A stretch of DNA of 64,000 nucleotides from Dipylidium caninum (Eukaryota > Platyhelminthes > Cestoda > Cyclophyllidea > Dipylidiidae), in assembly GCA_017562135.1 (NCBI GenBank), contig QEYB01001194.1, positions 310,001-374,000 of the forward strand. The letters are read 5' to 3'. Positions 1 to 13,059 of this stretch are shown in pieces. Positions within the stretch are counted from its first letter, which is position 1; each line of letters opens with the position of its first letter. Made by a program: the position numbers and the translations under genes. Below the pieces are notes generated by a model. That model saw only the letters and a program-made list of their open reading frames with translations. It did not search any database and was not told the origin of the DNA.

Positions 1-2229
1 AATTTCATTCAAGATTTCACCTTCCGCATAGCCGCACTTTACTATTAGCCATTTTTAAGAGTGGATGAATTAAAAAAAGAAGCATCTTCGCTGTCAGTAC
101 GTAAGGGCGCTCAATCCTACCTCGTAAAGCCATGGCGTTGCCAAAATGCACGAGTTGCAAAATAAAGCAATGCAATAATGATGAATTTTGGTCAAAAAAT
201 TCCCCAAAATAGATAATTAACTTGATTCTTACATCGAGGACAGCATCAACTATCGTCCTCGGCGGTTAGGTCTCGGAGATACACGGCAATCCTACTTATC
301 TACCCACCCACGCACACACACGCGTAAAAATTCTTTCTTCATAATGAAATGTTAAGACAAAATTGCATGTGTTCGCTCACCATACTTGTGGTACTCATAT
401 ACTCTCTTCTTATCACTTCAGATCATTCTATTAGAAGGAAGAGCGTGTGCCAAACAAATTGTCCACATCCAATAAAGCCATGTCCCAAAAGCAGAGGAAT
501 TTAAAAGATGCCAATCCAAAGGCGGATGGCACGTTGTAGTGCAAACACTCTTTACATCAAATGAGCTACGTCAAATCCTCTACAAAATAGGGTTCAGGAC
601 ATGCTGGCAACACATCTTAATCCCATGGTTCCCCTCAGGCGCTTTACTTGACGGCCTCTTCGGTCCGGTACGACATAACGCAGCACCCCGTCGAGACTAT
701 GAAAATCATCTTCCGCCAAGCTAACATTGTCTAAATCATACAAAGACTTATTCTTACAAAAGGAAATATTCTGGTATCATAGCCGACTGTTAGCTACTCC
801 CAACCTTTTGGCAATTAGTCATACAAATCCTCACGGCCCAACAATTATATCGCATGAGAATTAAGTAGTAAAGCGGCCTCCTTTTCCGCAGAGCACACAA
901 GTGCTTCCGCAATAATGGGCACGTAGTTCCAGAAAAGTTCTTTGCTAACACGCAAAGTCCCGTGTAGTTCGCGGCTGCCAGCAATGAAAGTGGCAAACGT
1001 CTGACTCATGAGCTTAGACGACAAGAGGTACAAGTCCACTGACTCCACTAATTGTTCTTCTCTTCCAATCAACTTAGCACAGCCGCCCCATACATTATTA
1101 CGTAACACCTACAGACCTCCTTAGGATTTATCATCACAAAAGTGTTCTTGATAAATACTAAGCAACAAGGATAGGCAATTAGACATTCAAAAACGAACTC
1201 GTTCACCCCCACCAACGGGCATATCGCATCCTCGGCCGCGCACATATCTCCCTGACAGCGCAGTCCGTACTCACCTTCGCTACATTAACATAATCTTATT
1301 AAATTCGCTTCTTTTCGCCCCATTTCCATTTGTGCCTTTATGAAACGGCCACAAAACTGCTTCCCCTATTGTTTAATAACACCTCAATATTACTCGTCTG
1401 GCCATCTGTACTGCCAAAATGTGTATATTGAATTTTCTTGTGTGATTATTCATTACATTTATGTACATCCCACCTTGCTCAACGTCACTCGCCAAGTTTG
1501 CTGTAAGGATTTTGAACGTGTGCCTGATATATTTCATGTTGCCTGAGACTGCTCCACTCCCTCGAAGCCATGTTCGCACATCGCCTCTACACCGTTCAGG
1601 CGGCATGAGAATAAGCGACCAGTCGACTGATTATCGTAGGTCACAACATGCACCCCTTTTCACACAGGTCCTTCCTACATCGGTGAAGGGCACCGTTCTC
1701 CTTCCCATGTGACCATTTCGTGGAGCTACATTGGGGAAGAAAATGCTTAAATTAACATCAGCCAGGCAGCTAGCCAGCCAGTCTCCTCTGCCGCTTCCCT
1801 CACCACAATTTCTTACACCTCTACTCACAGCCTTTACACCTTTTTCGCCCCTCTTCCCTCTCTCCCACTCTTCCCCCTCTCCCACTCCCCCCTCTCTGCC
1901 CTCTCTCTGCTTATCAAAGTGCTCTTCAGTGCCATCTTCGCCCACAGTCCACAAATTTACTCCTCCACCATCTCCCAAGGCCTCTTTGCCGCAATTGGCG
2001 CAGTGCCTCAATTCCCTATCCCCTCCTCCTCCCTGATTTGTGGATATCAGAAACAGGAACTAAAATGGCATGTGTGGGGGAGAGAAGGCGAACGAGGGAA
2101 GGGAAATAATGCTTACACTTAGGATGAGGGCATTTGGCCACTTAACACTGTAGTGTAATGTGTCAACTGACGATGCCAAACTTTTTCACACTTTCTAAGT
2201 GGCCCTAACGGATCCACTTCATCCTTTGA
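1..2229. other. No recognisable gene; contains a CT-rich tract
   Basis: I see no exon with convincing splice sites and no RNA gene here. The only compositional feature is a pyrimidine-rich tract at about 1780-1905 (runs of TCTCCC and CCCTCTC on the + strand). It makes both overlapping frames look proline/serine-rich or glycine/glutamate-rich without being evidence of coding. The stretch around 600-720 resembles 7880-8010 and is listed separately as a repeat. Confidence 0.5.
590..735 (+). repeat. Diverged repeat related to 7880-8010
   Basis: The + strand reads a short peptide containing LYLTASS at about 640-665. It matches a peptide containing SYLTASF at about 7935-7965, with similar DNA around it (TTACTTGACGGCCTCTT here, CTACTTAACGGCGTCTTTCG there). 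The two segments keep the same orientation. I do not recognise the source element; it may be a fragment of an old transposon or of a duplicated gene. Confidence 0.3.
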
Positions 2230-2329
2230 CTTTTCCTCCTTCAGGTTGATTCGAGTCTCCCCTGATCTCCTGACGTGGGTTTATGTTGTCTTTTGTAATG
2301 CGATTTGTCTGGTTTACCAATTTGTTTTC

Positions 2330-2530
2330 TTGCATGTTTCCCATTTTTTCTGTCACCGTCTCCTCCTCCTACGCCTACTACTCTGCCCTCCGTATTGCTC
2401 CACACTCTGCCGCAAGAATTTTCTCGGCAAGCCACAGCAATGTAGGTGCAGGAGGCGTGAGGATATGCGATTCTGCAATGCAGGCAAAACGAGACAAGCA
2501 GTGGAGAGGAGTCGAGACGAGATGAGGGCA
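2330..2530 (+). repeat. Repeat family A, copy 1
   Basis: This segment runs from a CT-rich stretch into AAGCCACAGCAATGTAGGTG and then GATATGCGATTCTGCAATGC. The first half recurs at 45.93-46.03 kb and 62.59-62.71 kb in the same orientation. The second half recurs inverted at 46.70-46.80 kb, where the minus strand reads CATGCGCTTCTACAATGCAG. The shared frame of the second half starts MRFCNAGK here and MRFYNAGN there. It is a dispersed, diverged repeat, possibly an exon of a duplicated gene; function unknown. Confidence 0.5.
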
Positions 2531-2699
2531 GGGAGATGCGGCTAGATGAGGGGAAATGTGGGGGGTAGAGAAGAGAAGAAGAGAGGAGAGAATCGGGAGT
2601 AGAGGAGAAAGAAGTACAATTTGATCGTGACTAACTTCGTGAGGAGCATTTAAAATCTTTATTGACAAGGAATTTCACGTGTTCCATCCTGCTTTTGTT

Positions 2700-5060
2700 G
2701 GTGCAAAACCCGAGCAAAATTGCCTGGAATCCGAAATTTGCTAATGCGTAAGCCAAACGATGCTCTAATACGTCTTTTGTGTAAAGAGCTTTCGTACTCT
2801 CTTTTATGTGAGTAAGTGTTCGTCACGCGTTTTCACGACTTCATAAATCATACTTTGAGGTAAGGTTATTTAGTCTTTCGAAAAGAGGTAATTTTTGTTT
2901 CTCTTAAGTCTTCTATTCAGTATTGTAGTCTTGTTGAAGTGGCTATTCGACTGCGGTGTTGAGATAAGTTGTCTTCGGTGGCTGCTGCACTTGCGGCGTT
3001 CCTTTGCTGGTTGATAATGTGCCTCTTACTCTCTTCTCATTACTCTTCCTCCAACTCTACCATATCTGTTATTAAACAAAGAGTCCTCTTTTTTATACGT
3101 GAGGGCGTAAGGTGCTTATCTTCAGGACATTTTTTTCGTACTGATTTTGTATTATTTCATTTGTATGCTAGATTGCCTACGGTCCTTGTTGAGGCTACAA
3201 GAGTAGATTGTGTATTTTATAATGGTTGGTCGCGTTGGCGCTTTTAGGGGCATCTCTTTGTTGATACTCCATTTTTAATGCAAGCATATATTGCCCGTTA
3301 GTGTAGAGGGTTGGATTTGGTTGACTGCTATTGTTGAATCTGAATGTAGGCGCTGGTTGGTGTTTTGGAACTAGGTCATATGGGTGCCGCTTTTCTTGGA
3401 TTCTCCGTTAGTGAATGAGTTTCTTTGCTTTGGGATTTGGCTAGCAGCATTCATTTGTGGGTAGCGTCTGTTATATCTGTTTGAGATGGGATTTGAGTCA
3501 GATATAAGCGAGCTTACCCGGAAAGGAGTCATGAGTGAGAATGAAGGATGTCAAATGAAAAGGTGTTAGGTGGTCATGGGAAGAGCATCACGTGCTAGAA
3601 GCCACGTCATAGTTGTCCCATGCTTCTGCAGGTTCCGTGGGGCCAGATAGCGCGCATGTAGCCATGCATGCATGCGTGGATGCAGTATAGGCTCTTTGCA
3701 TAATGGCAAGCATGTAGATAAACTCGCGTTGAAGAAGGCTGGAATGAGGTAGGTAGGCAGGGAATTAGGGAAGTAAGGAAGTAGGGGGAGAGAGAGAGAG
3801 ACAATGTTGAAGATGAGTGTTGCTGGTAGAATTGACTAGTTGAGCGGCTGGCGGGCAAGCTGGCAGTCAGGGAGCAGCGTAAGCAGCGTCTTAGAAATTG
3901 TGAGAATTGGTATTGAGTGGACCAGAGCGAATGTCTTGTGAGGAAGAAGTGTTGAAGTGGGCTTTGGTCTGTTGAAGTGAATGCTTAGTTGAAACGGCAT
4001 AGTTGAGGTGAATATTCGAGTTGTGCATGGCATCGTGGAGACGAAAGCAATCTCCTCAACATGCATTCAAATGTTTGACATATCGGGCGAATTGGTACAA
4101 TCACAAAAAATGACATCCTTCTACTCGAAGAAGGGTCGCCACACTGAGTCATTTATAGCGTAGATGCTACTATGAACCTCCCTTACCCTTTAGACTAACT
4201 GAACGAAATTGTAAGAGGAGATGTTGGGTGAGGTGTTAGAAAGTTAGAAAGTTCTCTCCCCTGCCTACGTGGAGATCCGATTGAAGCCTCCCAGCGATGC
4301 AACCTTATCTCTTCTTCTTTCTTCGGGGAGGAACAGGCAACCAAAAGAGGGAATAGGCTCTTTCGTTCGTTACTTTGTCCTTCCCTCCATGTCACTTGGC
4401 CTAAAGTGCTTGCAGTCTGAAGACATGAATATGGGTTGAGCGTATTGAGTGTTGACAAAGTTTGTCCTGTCACTGTAAATGAGCTCACATTTTGGAGATA
4501 TAGCACAGAGAATTGCTTGTAGACTGCTTGCAGGACTTATGCAAGAGAGCGGGCGCCAACGGCATTGATTGATGTGCATCAAAAGACACAAGTATGATGA
4601 CAAATAGAAGGAAATTTTGGCGTTTGAGGCATTGAATGAAGGGTATAGTGTGGAGAAAGGGGGATTTCGAGAGTTGCGGAAGGGCGTAAGGGCGGAGTGA
4701 GTGAGGGAGGCAGTGTTAAAATGCAGTGAAGGAGGTTTCATTGAATACTGCAGATGTGGGTGGCAGCGTGCACAAAAACTCTGTCGCAAGTAATAGGTGG
4801 TGATTGGGGGAGAGTCGGCGTAGAACGGATCCATATTGAAGGATGGCGGAGGGTGGAGGTAAGTCGCAGTTAAAATAGTGGAAAGTTGAAGCAAACAGGG
4901 GAGAGACGGGGAGTAGTGTAGGCAATGAATTGCGTACAATGAGGATTTGGAAGAATTGGCATAGTGTTGGAGGAGGTTGAGAGAGAGGCGGTGTTAAACT
5001 AGATTCTTGGGGGGTATAAGTGATTAGCAGTGGGGAGGCGGGAAACACGGTTGTCAAATC
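2700..5060. other. Strand-asymmetric stretch (G-rich, C-poor on +), no gene recognised
   Basis: From about 2.7 to 3.5 kb the + strand is rich in T and G. From 3.5 to 5.06 kb it is rich in G and A, with conspicuously few C residues throughout. The longest open frame of the window (4370-4939, minus strand, 189 codons) lies here, but it is dominated by S, L, P, T and H, as expected when a C-poor strand is read in antisense, so I do not call it a gene. A short GA dinucleotide run lies at about 3788-3802. Below this, 3.6-4.1 kb holds no splice-framed exon. Confidence 0.4.
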
Positions 5061-6960
5061 GTTGTTTTCAGTATTTAGATTGCCAACGTCAACCTTCAGT
5101 TTCACTTAACATCATTTGCCACATTCCTAATCTCTTAACTTTAATACGCTTCGTTACGTGGCAAATATTTCATAAAATTCTCTCGCACTCACAAACAATA
5201 TGGCACTAGACGTGTCTATTTTCCCTCAAGTTATGACGACCGCCCAAATTTACGCTCTCGTTTTAATATTGGATGAGAGAACATGTGGTATTTCTCGTGT
5301 CGCCATTTGTGTCGGCAAAATCTTTCCAATGTCTGTTCACGAGCGAAAATTAAGAACCGCCTGATAAGTACTTAACTACGGACAAAGAGATCGTCTCTAT
5401 ATTGAAAACAGGTAAATTTAGCATTCGCGTGAGCAATGCCAAATTAGATGACGGGTTCCTTGTAATCTCCGAGATGGGTGAGTTACTTGCCGTGACTCGA
5501 TGTTTTGTTGACAGGTGGGCAGGCAGACTCCTTGTGAGAATGGCTGAATGAAACCTTGCACTAACCTGCATGGTTTATTCTTCTTGGCCACCTTCCCCAG
5601 TGGTTTATTTTGAAGTACACTTGTTGCAATCGTTTGAGAAGACAGCCGTTGGTGGATGCAAAAGGTTTCCTTCTGAGTTGGGGCAAAGAACCGTTTTACT
5701 CTTATCAGATTTTCCATTCACTGACTGTCGTGTTCTCTTCCACTTGGCTCACGACTTACTTGGCTACCGAACCGTCTCTGACTGCTGCTTTTGTCCACGC
5801 TGCTGGGAGGCGAGGAGAGGGTAGGAGAAGGAAAGGGAGAGGAGGGGGGAGAGAGAGAAAAAAAATTACACAAAAGTAAATATTTAAAGGAAGGTTGTAA
5901 ATGTCTTTAAAGAGGAGTTGTCCACTAATGAATGAACGAGTCAGCCGCATTTGCATTGACGAAACTCAGTGCCAAGTAAGAGTCCAAGCAAGCCGATCGC
6001 CTTCGAAACTGCGTCCTGATAAATAATCTTACCCTCTTTTCTAGCTGCCTATTTGATCTTTACCAAGTAACATCGGTTGTTTCACGCCCTTGAATAACTG
6101 AGCACCACAAAGCAAAAGACGTTTGTAGCTTCACCGACTAGCAAATTCTGCAAGTGAGGTGTCTCTCGTGTGTCAGAATGCTGCACGAAAATGTCGCAGC
6201 AGTAGATGGATGAGTTAATGGGACATCTCAAGCAGCAAACTGACGGAGAAGTTGTGGAAGACAGAATTAGTGGCGATAGGTTGCAACCATCAGGCAGTGC
6301 AATTGACGGGATGATATAAGAAGATAGAATAGAGGCCGTAATACCCCGAGTGAAAAAAATGAGGAGACGATGTGGAGACTGCTTCTAGCAGTCCGATTTA
6401 CGTCTCCCTCCCTCCCTCACTACCTTCCTCCCTCTACACTTCGCACCGAGTAAATGACATTGAGGTATAAAGGTGAACCTGCGCTCTTTTTAAAGTGAAG
6501 CAGTGCCGAGAGGTAAATAGAATGAACAAACGCTATTAACAGACTACGAATGCGGGGATTCTGGGCCTCTCGGAAAGTTATAATTGCAGGTCGCCCAGAT
6601 TTGACAAATATTAATAAAAATTGATGCAGGCAATTTGTAACGGAGGAAGAATGGCAAAGAGTTTGCATTTGATATGGCACGCAGATTTACAGAATGTCTG
6701 GCGTAACTGTCAACAGATTGTAACGCGCACATATTCGGTTTATCGGAGTCAGAGAAATGAACGATGTCCCGTGACAGGAGCCACATGACCGGGTAAAGTT
6801 TTGTGTTGGCAAGTCAATCGTAGGAATAGAAAATTGGGAGCGTTTTTTTTTTCACTGAGGTCGATGAATGGTTTCTCTAGTCAAGGGAGGCACGGGAAAT
6901 GGAGTAATGTTCCCGTGGAGCGAGCGACTTTGAAATGAGTCGCTTAGAGGCGCAGAGTTG
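5061..6960. other. No recognisable gene
   Basis: There are short overlapping open frames only. A purine-rich tract lies at about 5812-5865. I see no signal-peptide exon, no poly(A) signal paired with a stop, and no repeat shared with the rest of the window. Confidence 0.4.
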
Positions 6961-6984
6961 AGTTTGAGCATGCTGTCTACAAAA

Positions 6985-7255
6985 CAGCCTTCGTGCCGTT
7001 TTCCCCCTTGCGAATATCCGCTTTTTTTGTCCCTTTCTTGTTTATTCAGCTTTCCTCTCTTCCTCTCGCCCACTTGTCTTCCTGCTTCCTCTCCGCCCCC
7101 CGTCTTCGCCTCCGCTTTCATGTCTGCTTCCATCTTCGTTTCCGCCTCCCCTTCCTAACTTCCATCCATTTCCATTTCCAATTCCGCTTGCGTTTCTATT
7201 TCCACCAGTATTTGCCTCTCCTCTTGAGCTTTGGCCCTCCACTTACCACATTTTA
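6985..7255. repeat. Pyrimidine-rich low-complexity tract with degenerate TTTCCA hexamers
   Basis: The + strand is strongly C/T-rich. Near 7160-7210 it contains loosely repeated units such as TCCATTTCCATTTCCAATTCC. The two overlapping open frames (serine/phenylalanine-rich on +, glycine/arginine-rich on -) are by-products of this composition. Confidence 0.6.
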
Positions 7256-7879
7256 TCTTGGTTTCTGTCAATAATATTGACTCTGACTCGGTCTCACCTT
7301 TCGCCCCAATATCCACTCTCATTCTCTAGTTTTGCCAACAACTCCACTTCAACGAGCTACAAAAGCCGCCTCTTGAGTCCCTCTTTTAATCTCAGTCTTT
7401 AGGTTCCATCTCCCGCAGAAAAAACTGTGGTTTCTTGGCCCGACATGATACAGCACTCGTCGTAATGAAATCTAGCATTCCCTCACTATGAGGCAAAAGG
7501 TGACGAGATAGACAGGATTAAGTGAAGCCATGTGGTTGCAGAAAACATGCTTAAGAACCGACATTCATTAAGCTAGGAAATCTAATGTGCACGTGCGACT
7601 GTTTAACATCACCACGAACTACGTCGGCTGGGCAGATGTCGCCACGCGATCACATGCATAAGGACGACAAGAAGACACGAACGATGTGGCATGGCAGACG
7701 GAGCTTACTCGAACGCCTACCCTTATCGTCAAAATGCGTCGGGGACTTGTGAGCGAATTTTGCAGAATTGCGAGAGCAGATACAATTGCTCCGCCAAGCC
7801 GCACACTTCACAAGGAGCGTCTACAGGGGCTTGGACACAGTCTTATAAGAGCCTTAAAACCTTTCAACCCCGGCAGCTC

Positions 7880-8015
7880 TGTTTCCGGTACCTCCCAGCA
7901 CCCACGAAGATCTATCGCATGGTCTATAACACAATCCTACTTAACGGCGTCTTTCGAGCCTACGCCGGAAGACTTGGAGCTGCACAAGCATTTCCTTTCT
8001 GCATGTAATGCGGAC
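7880..8015 (+). repeat. Diverged repeat related to 590-735
   Basis: This segment shares CTACTTAACGGCGTCTTTCG and the frame around SYLTASFEPTPEDLEL with the segment near 0.6 kb. The open frame here (7686-8105) is 139 codons. It is free of stops and reads plausibly after residue 80, but no splice structure or start is evident. It could be a fragment of a protein-coding repeat. Confidence 0.3.
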
Positions 8016-8099
8016 ACTCATGTACCTCAAGTTGAGGTTCATCAGTTGAGTCCATTCGACAGCACGGGGAGTCCGCGGCAGGAAGCAGTAGGTCAAGAA

Positions 8100-10560
8100 G
8101 TGTAGGTAGCAGTTGATAGATGATGATGTGTTGAACGACGATATTGTCAGTTCCTACCCGAGTGTATCATCGTTCGAACACTTTTGCGTCGCGTGCTGAG
8201 GGATGTCGTTAATCCATGACACTCCATGGGATCGACGCGAATTCTGGTGGTTTTTAGTCGCACATGAATGGAAGTGTGAATGAGAGCCCGTAGCTGCAAG
8301 TACGCATTACACAAATGTGAGGCTGTACGCATTCGCCACATTTCGCTTACAGTCTACGTCGAGGTGAAGTAAAGCGGAAGGGAAAGGGAAAATTTAAACG
8401 GGATTAAGAGAAAATCCGGGGGTGATTTAAAGGTAAGAGGGGACATCAGAGGAGAATCAAAGTATTAAATAGGGGTGTGAAAGAAATCGCTGAATCTCGC
8501 ACCACATGGAGAGCAGAAGACACCCGCATTTGACTCTGGTAACTTATGATGCATACGGTCAAAGTAGAGTCCACCCAAACGCAGTTGAATGCCAAAAATT
8601 TCCCTTTCGTAGAGGTTAGATGAAACCACTTATACAGGACGCCCCCGATAATCGGCAATTTAACAGACTAAGGTGGAAACAGAATGTGAGTACTAATTTG
8701 CTAATTGTCATTTTCCGCCTGACTTCTCAAAAGGGCTTATTTTAAAAATGGGTTTTATGGGTGATGGCGAGATCTATAAAGGAAGTGAACGAAGTTTAGC
8801 CGGCATAATTCACATCGTAACCGCTTTCTGTTGCTTCAACAAAGGTACCTTTCCGTAGGCTTGTCCTTTTCCTCCGACCCTACTAGAATTTCTTAGTACC
8901 CACGATCTGGTCCGTCATTTGAAACCGTTGGAATATGATGAGGACTGACACAATTCCGTTTGATAACTCATCCGGGCCTTTGTTGTCTTTATCGGGGAGA
9001 GATTCAGGTAGTTCGAGGTTCCGTCAATGGCTAGCTGCGAAGGAAAATGCTGGTCAGCGAGGAATTAGCGATGAACGCACTCTCCACATTGCGAGGACAG
9101 TCACTCCATCCCGTTCTTCTCAACCGATTTTTATAGTTTCGTGTTGAGTCCACTTAACTGCAACTCATCCGCGGAATGATGTTTGTTTAAGTTGAGCTCA
9201 CCTAACTGCAATTCATTCACCCACTGATTCTTGCTCGCACATCAAACCGACTTCCCCACGGTGACCACCTATCTGCTCGGGGTTGGCATGCATTTCACTG
9301 CGTCCCTTGACCACTTGCCAAAATACCTTGTATCCCTCCAATGCACTAAGTCGACTCGAGTGATGTCATCTTGGGAAATTGAGACAACACTAGCATTTCT
9401 GTGCACCGAGAGGAATAAATCAGACTTGATAAGCCCGAGGTCATCACACACACCGATAGGTTGTCTCTCCTTTGTCCACAATCGCCATGAGGAGTGACAT
9501 CTTGCAGGTGGTTGTGTAGACGTGAGTGGACAGTTGAGACAGAACATTCGATTGCTGACTGGCTTGAACTCATTAAGTTCGCCTTGAATGGTGATAGTAT
9601 AATTCTTAAATTAGCAATGTTTGTTATGAATGAGGTGGAAAGAAGTTCTTCAAGTTAATGCGCCTTAATAAATTGCTTAGTGACAACAAGTACACCCAAT
9701 AAATCGTTAAGGGCAAAACGAAATTCAGAGTATTTGACAAATGCAGTGTGCCATATATTTGAGGGAATCGAGACGAAACAAGACAAGTCCAGATGAAATG
9801 ATTTTGGTCTAGCAGTCGATGTTCTCTCATGGAGACATCTCACATCGATCATTCCCTCCCGACACTCTGGAACGGCTGTTCGAAGCACACGTTGAGAAGT
9901 CATGACGGGTCTTTCCGTGTTCCACGGCTCCCTAACGGGGATGACGATTGCACCCACAGACCCTAGTCCATTCGCACCACATGTCGCATTTCAATGAGGA
10001 GGTTTGCTCTGAGGACATTATTTTCAACGCCGATGGTCAAGACTATTTGTGTGCCAAGACAGCATTATGAGGATTACGTTTAAGTACACAGATCCACCTT
10101 CTCACTAAAGCTATCAGCACCACGGAGGGTCCACCACTGCCGGAGATAAGTGGCTCCCATGCCAATCAACTTGAGACAGAATCAGAAACCACAGGAAAAT
10201 CTGTATGCGAGCGTGTTTCCGTCTCCTTTTAAACCAAAAGTGTCACAGGTTGGAGAACGTTAACGATCACCTTGAGAAATTCCGCTGATCGAGTCTAACT
10301 AACGAACCGGTCAGCTTCAAACAGCCTTAGTTTCATCATTTCTTGGCCACACATTTTGAGCGCGTGAGGCAACGCTGCGATTCGAAATATCTTGTAGTCC
10401 TCGATGCTCAACACACGGTTGAAGATCGAGGAAAGAGTTTTCTGTTTTGGTTAAAATCGGAACTCTCGAGACTATTCGCATGGCTTATTGGCAGCTGATG
10501 CAAGTAACGCGGTCCAGAAAGGTGACATTTATTCTTTCTTTTCCCCCGTTCAAAATACAC
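8100..10560. other. No recognisable gene
   Basis: I found no exon with consistent splice sites, no RNA gene and no repeat match to the rest of the window in this stretch. Confidence 0.4.
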
Positions 10561-10579
10561 TTAAGTCTCCACTTCGAGT

Positions 10580-11300
10580 ATCTTTATTAAATAACGGAGA
10601 ATAATGCACACAAGCGATATCATGCATTGGACGTTGATTATACTGATAGGGATGTAGTCAATCAGCTAATTGTTCAACTGTGAATCTATCATTACTTACC
10701 TTAGCTCTTCGTCTTTCAATTAGGGAAGAAACAAACTTATCAAGTTCTTTGCCTTCCCCTTCAGTCATCAACGCGTTGTCGTGGCTGACTCTTCTTACCT
10801 ATTCCACCCAACCATACTTCTCCTCCCCTTCTGATATTACCTTTGTTCTTTTCTGGAGCATTTGCTCAATGAAGGAATATTCCTTCTTCACCTCTAAATT
10901 TTGTGCTGCTTTACACCCAGTCCTTTCTTACGTTTGAACAGCCACTTCGGGCGTGAAATTAGCACGTGGCCAGATGCTCACAGTGAGTAGTTTGTAACTG
11001 CCCATAGAGGCCTTCGTTGGCATATGCGAGACATTACGCTCCTGCTTGCACAGTAAACTCCGGAGTAGTGAAAAGGCCAGGTGAAACTTCTGTAAACTTC
11101 GTTTCTGACATGGTATAAATTGTGCTATCACGTGGTTATGAGGATTAAAGAGGTTACCGAAGCCGTCGGTAGAAGCCTTTCGCCTCACAGGAGTAGCTTC
11201 CACTTCTTCCAGGGCAACGTGACAGCTTGCACTCGTCGACCATTGGAGTCCGACTTACTCGCATCAGAACGCGCATTCCCCTCGGTTAGAAGAATATCTT
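10580..11300 (-). pseudogene. P-family cassette, copy P1 (minus strand)
   Basis: Read on the minus strand, this region has the same order of blocks as the plus-strand copies at 50.7-51.4 and 60.4-61.2 kb. First comes a piece reading ECKLSRCPGRSGSYSCEAKG (about 11.18-11.24 kb), then a piece ending NPHNH at a possible GT donor. Then follows a block containing VKKEYSFIEQ, then VRRVSHDN, GKELDKFVSSLIERRRAKVSND and a stop near 10.66 kb. An AATAAA about 70-80 bases further on is followed by a conserved block (GAGACTTAAGTGTATTTT). Stops between blocks mean either introns or decay; I cannot define a full gene. Function unknown; cysteines and the relation to a signal-peptide exon at 50.0 kb suggest a secreted protein. 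Confidence 0.4.
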
Positions 11301-13050
11301 TGAAAATGCCAGTCCATAATTCCCAGGTCAAAAGCTTCATTTGTTAACAAAGTACTGATATTCACTTGTCACTTCTTCACCGTGAGAATTGAAGTGCCTT
11401 TAATACACGTTGTCCACACCACTTTTCCTGTTATTCATTGACGATGAAGTCGAAGTGGCGTTGACTGCGTATTAGTCCTTGACCAAGAAGGTGGACAGTC
11501 GGCTATAGATTTGTGTGAGAAAAGGGGACTGTGGATCGAGGCGAGTAAAAGATGGCCGCTTTTCAGGTGAAAGGTGGGTGCAGGAGCTGGGCGCAGTCTT
11601 ATTTATGCGGCCACTGAAAGAGGGATTTAAATAAACCGGCGCCATTTCCCATTAGGGCGGGGGGCGAGATTCAGCTACAAGCTAGAGGAGAAGGAGAACT
11701 CCCTTCCTCATAGCCGCCCTACTTTCTAATACTCGACTGGAGGCTTACAATGAAATGGTACTGACTCCCGCCTTTTCCTCTGCAGCCTGACAGGCAGGCC
11801 AATGGAAAGAAGCATCTCCTCAACTATAGGTGATTTTTCCAATTGTGCGACCTTACCACGAGCTTGTAGTGCATCGAAGAGGACTTTATGGCTGGTCTGT
11901 GTGATTAACGACTTCAAGCCCTCTTCCATCCTCCACTCTCACAACTACAAAATTATCACACAAGTCGTTTCTCGCTTTCTCCTTTTTTTCCTCTTCTTCC
12001 GCGGGAGTTATTTCGCCTAATGTAGATCTAGTGAAATAGATGTTAATAAATGTACCACAACATTGGGGGATCCTCCCAATGACAGAATTGGGGTAGTTGT
12101 GCCTCCACCTGACTGACCTCCGCCACCAACAGTTACGACTGAGGCTCACCTTAACGGTTGAAAGTGTTTGGGCTTTCGGTGGGCATTTTATCTCTTCCTA
12201 CATCGCGATACACCATTATGGCACGGATTTAACCTCATTCCGAAAATATGACTTTCCAGTGAATCATATGAAGCAACAAGGCTGCACACTCTTCTCTCTC
12301 TTCCTCGATAGCATCTTCTGGCTTGATTCGTCACTCCCCAACTCCTTTTATAATTACCAAACCATTGTTCGCGATTGTGAGTTATTTTTCTTCAACCCTC
12401 CCACTGCTATTTCACCCCGATATTTGAGTTAAGAGTCAACATTTCTCGCCTCCTACCGATGGTTTTCATTTCTAACCCCCTTGTTTTACCGAGTGAATAT
12501 TTTGTTAGAAATAAACAGCGAAACACAATGCTGTGGTTATTTGAGACCGACCGTTGTCGCGGTGATGGAGGATTGAGGGAGCAGTGAGTTCAACGAGTTC
12601 GGAGGGTGTAGGCCGTTGGTTTGAGGTCGGTGGGCGAGTCGTAGCATTCTTGAACTACAGGACAAATGCAATGACGAGTTCTGTTAGCTGTTCTACGTCT
12701 ACTCACTGCCCGCCACTCTCCCACACGTTGTTTTCCTCGGTGATTAAGATTTTCCTTCCCTCTGACCTCTCTCTCACAAGAAGACTTCGTTCCATTGCAT
12801 TCATTTCTAACTCTTCTCCGTCTTCAATCTAAAGACGAAAAACCTATCATGTCACTTCGTGGTGAGTTGCCTGCGTGAGGCAGTTATGTCATATGAGTCC
12901 GGGGAGTTAGATAAAAAGTTTAATAGGCTCCGAGTGGGAAATCCTGTAAGGACTGCACTAAATGCCTCTCATGTACTGAGTGGATTATTAATCGAGAAGA
13001 CGTCCTCCGTGAATAAACTCATCAAACTGCGTTCAGTCACAGTAGGCCGG
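11300..13050. other. No gene defined; possible upstream part of P1
   Basis: If P1 is a minus-strand gene its first exons should lie here, but I find no signal-peptide exon with a matching donor. A TTTAAATAAA motif occurs near 11.63 kb, but no exon is tied to it. Confidence 0.3.
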
Positions 13051-13059
13051 GGAGCTCAC

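Noticed and set aside
1780..2040. Overlapping proline/serine-rich and glycine/glutamate-rich frames
   Set aside because: Both are by-products of a CT-rich tract.
4370..4939. Longest open frame of the window (minus strand, 189 codons)
   Set aside because: Its composition follows the C-poor, G-rich + strand; it shows no domain, leader or splice context.
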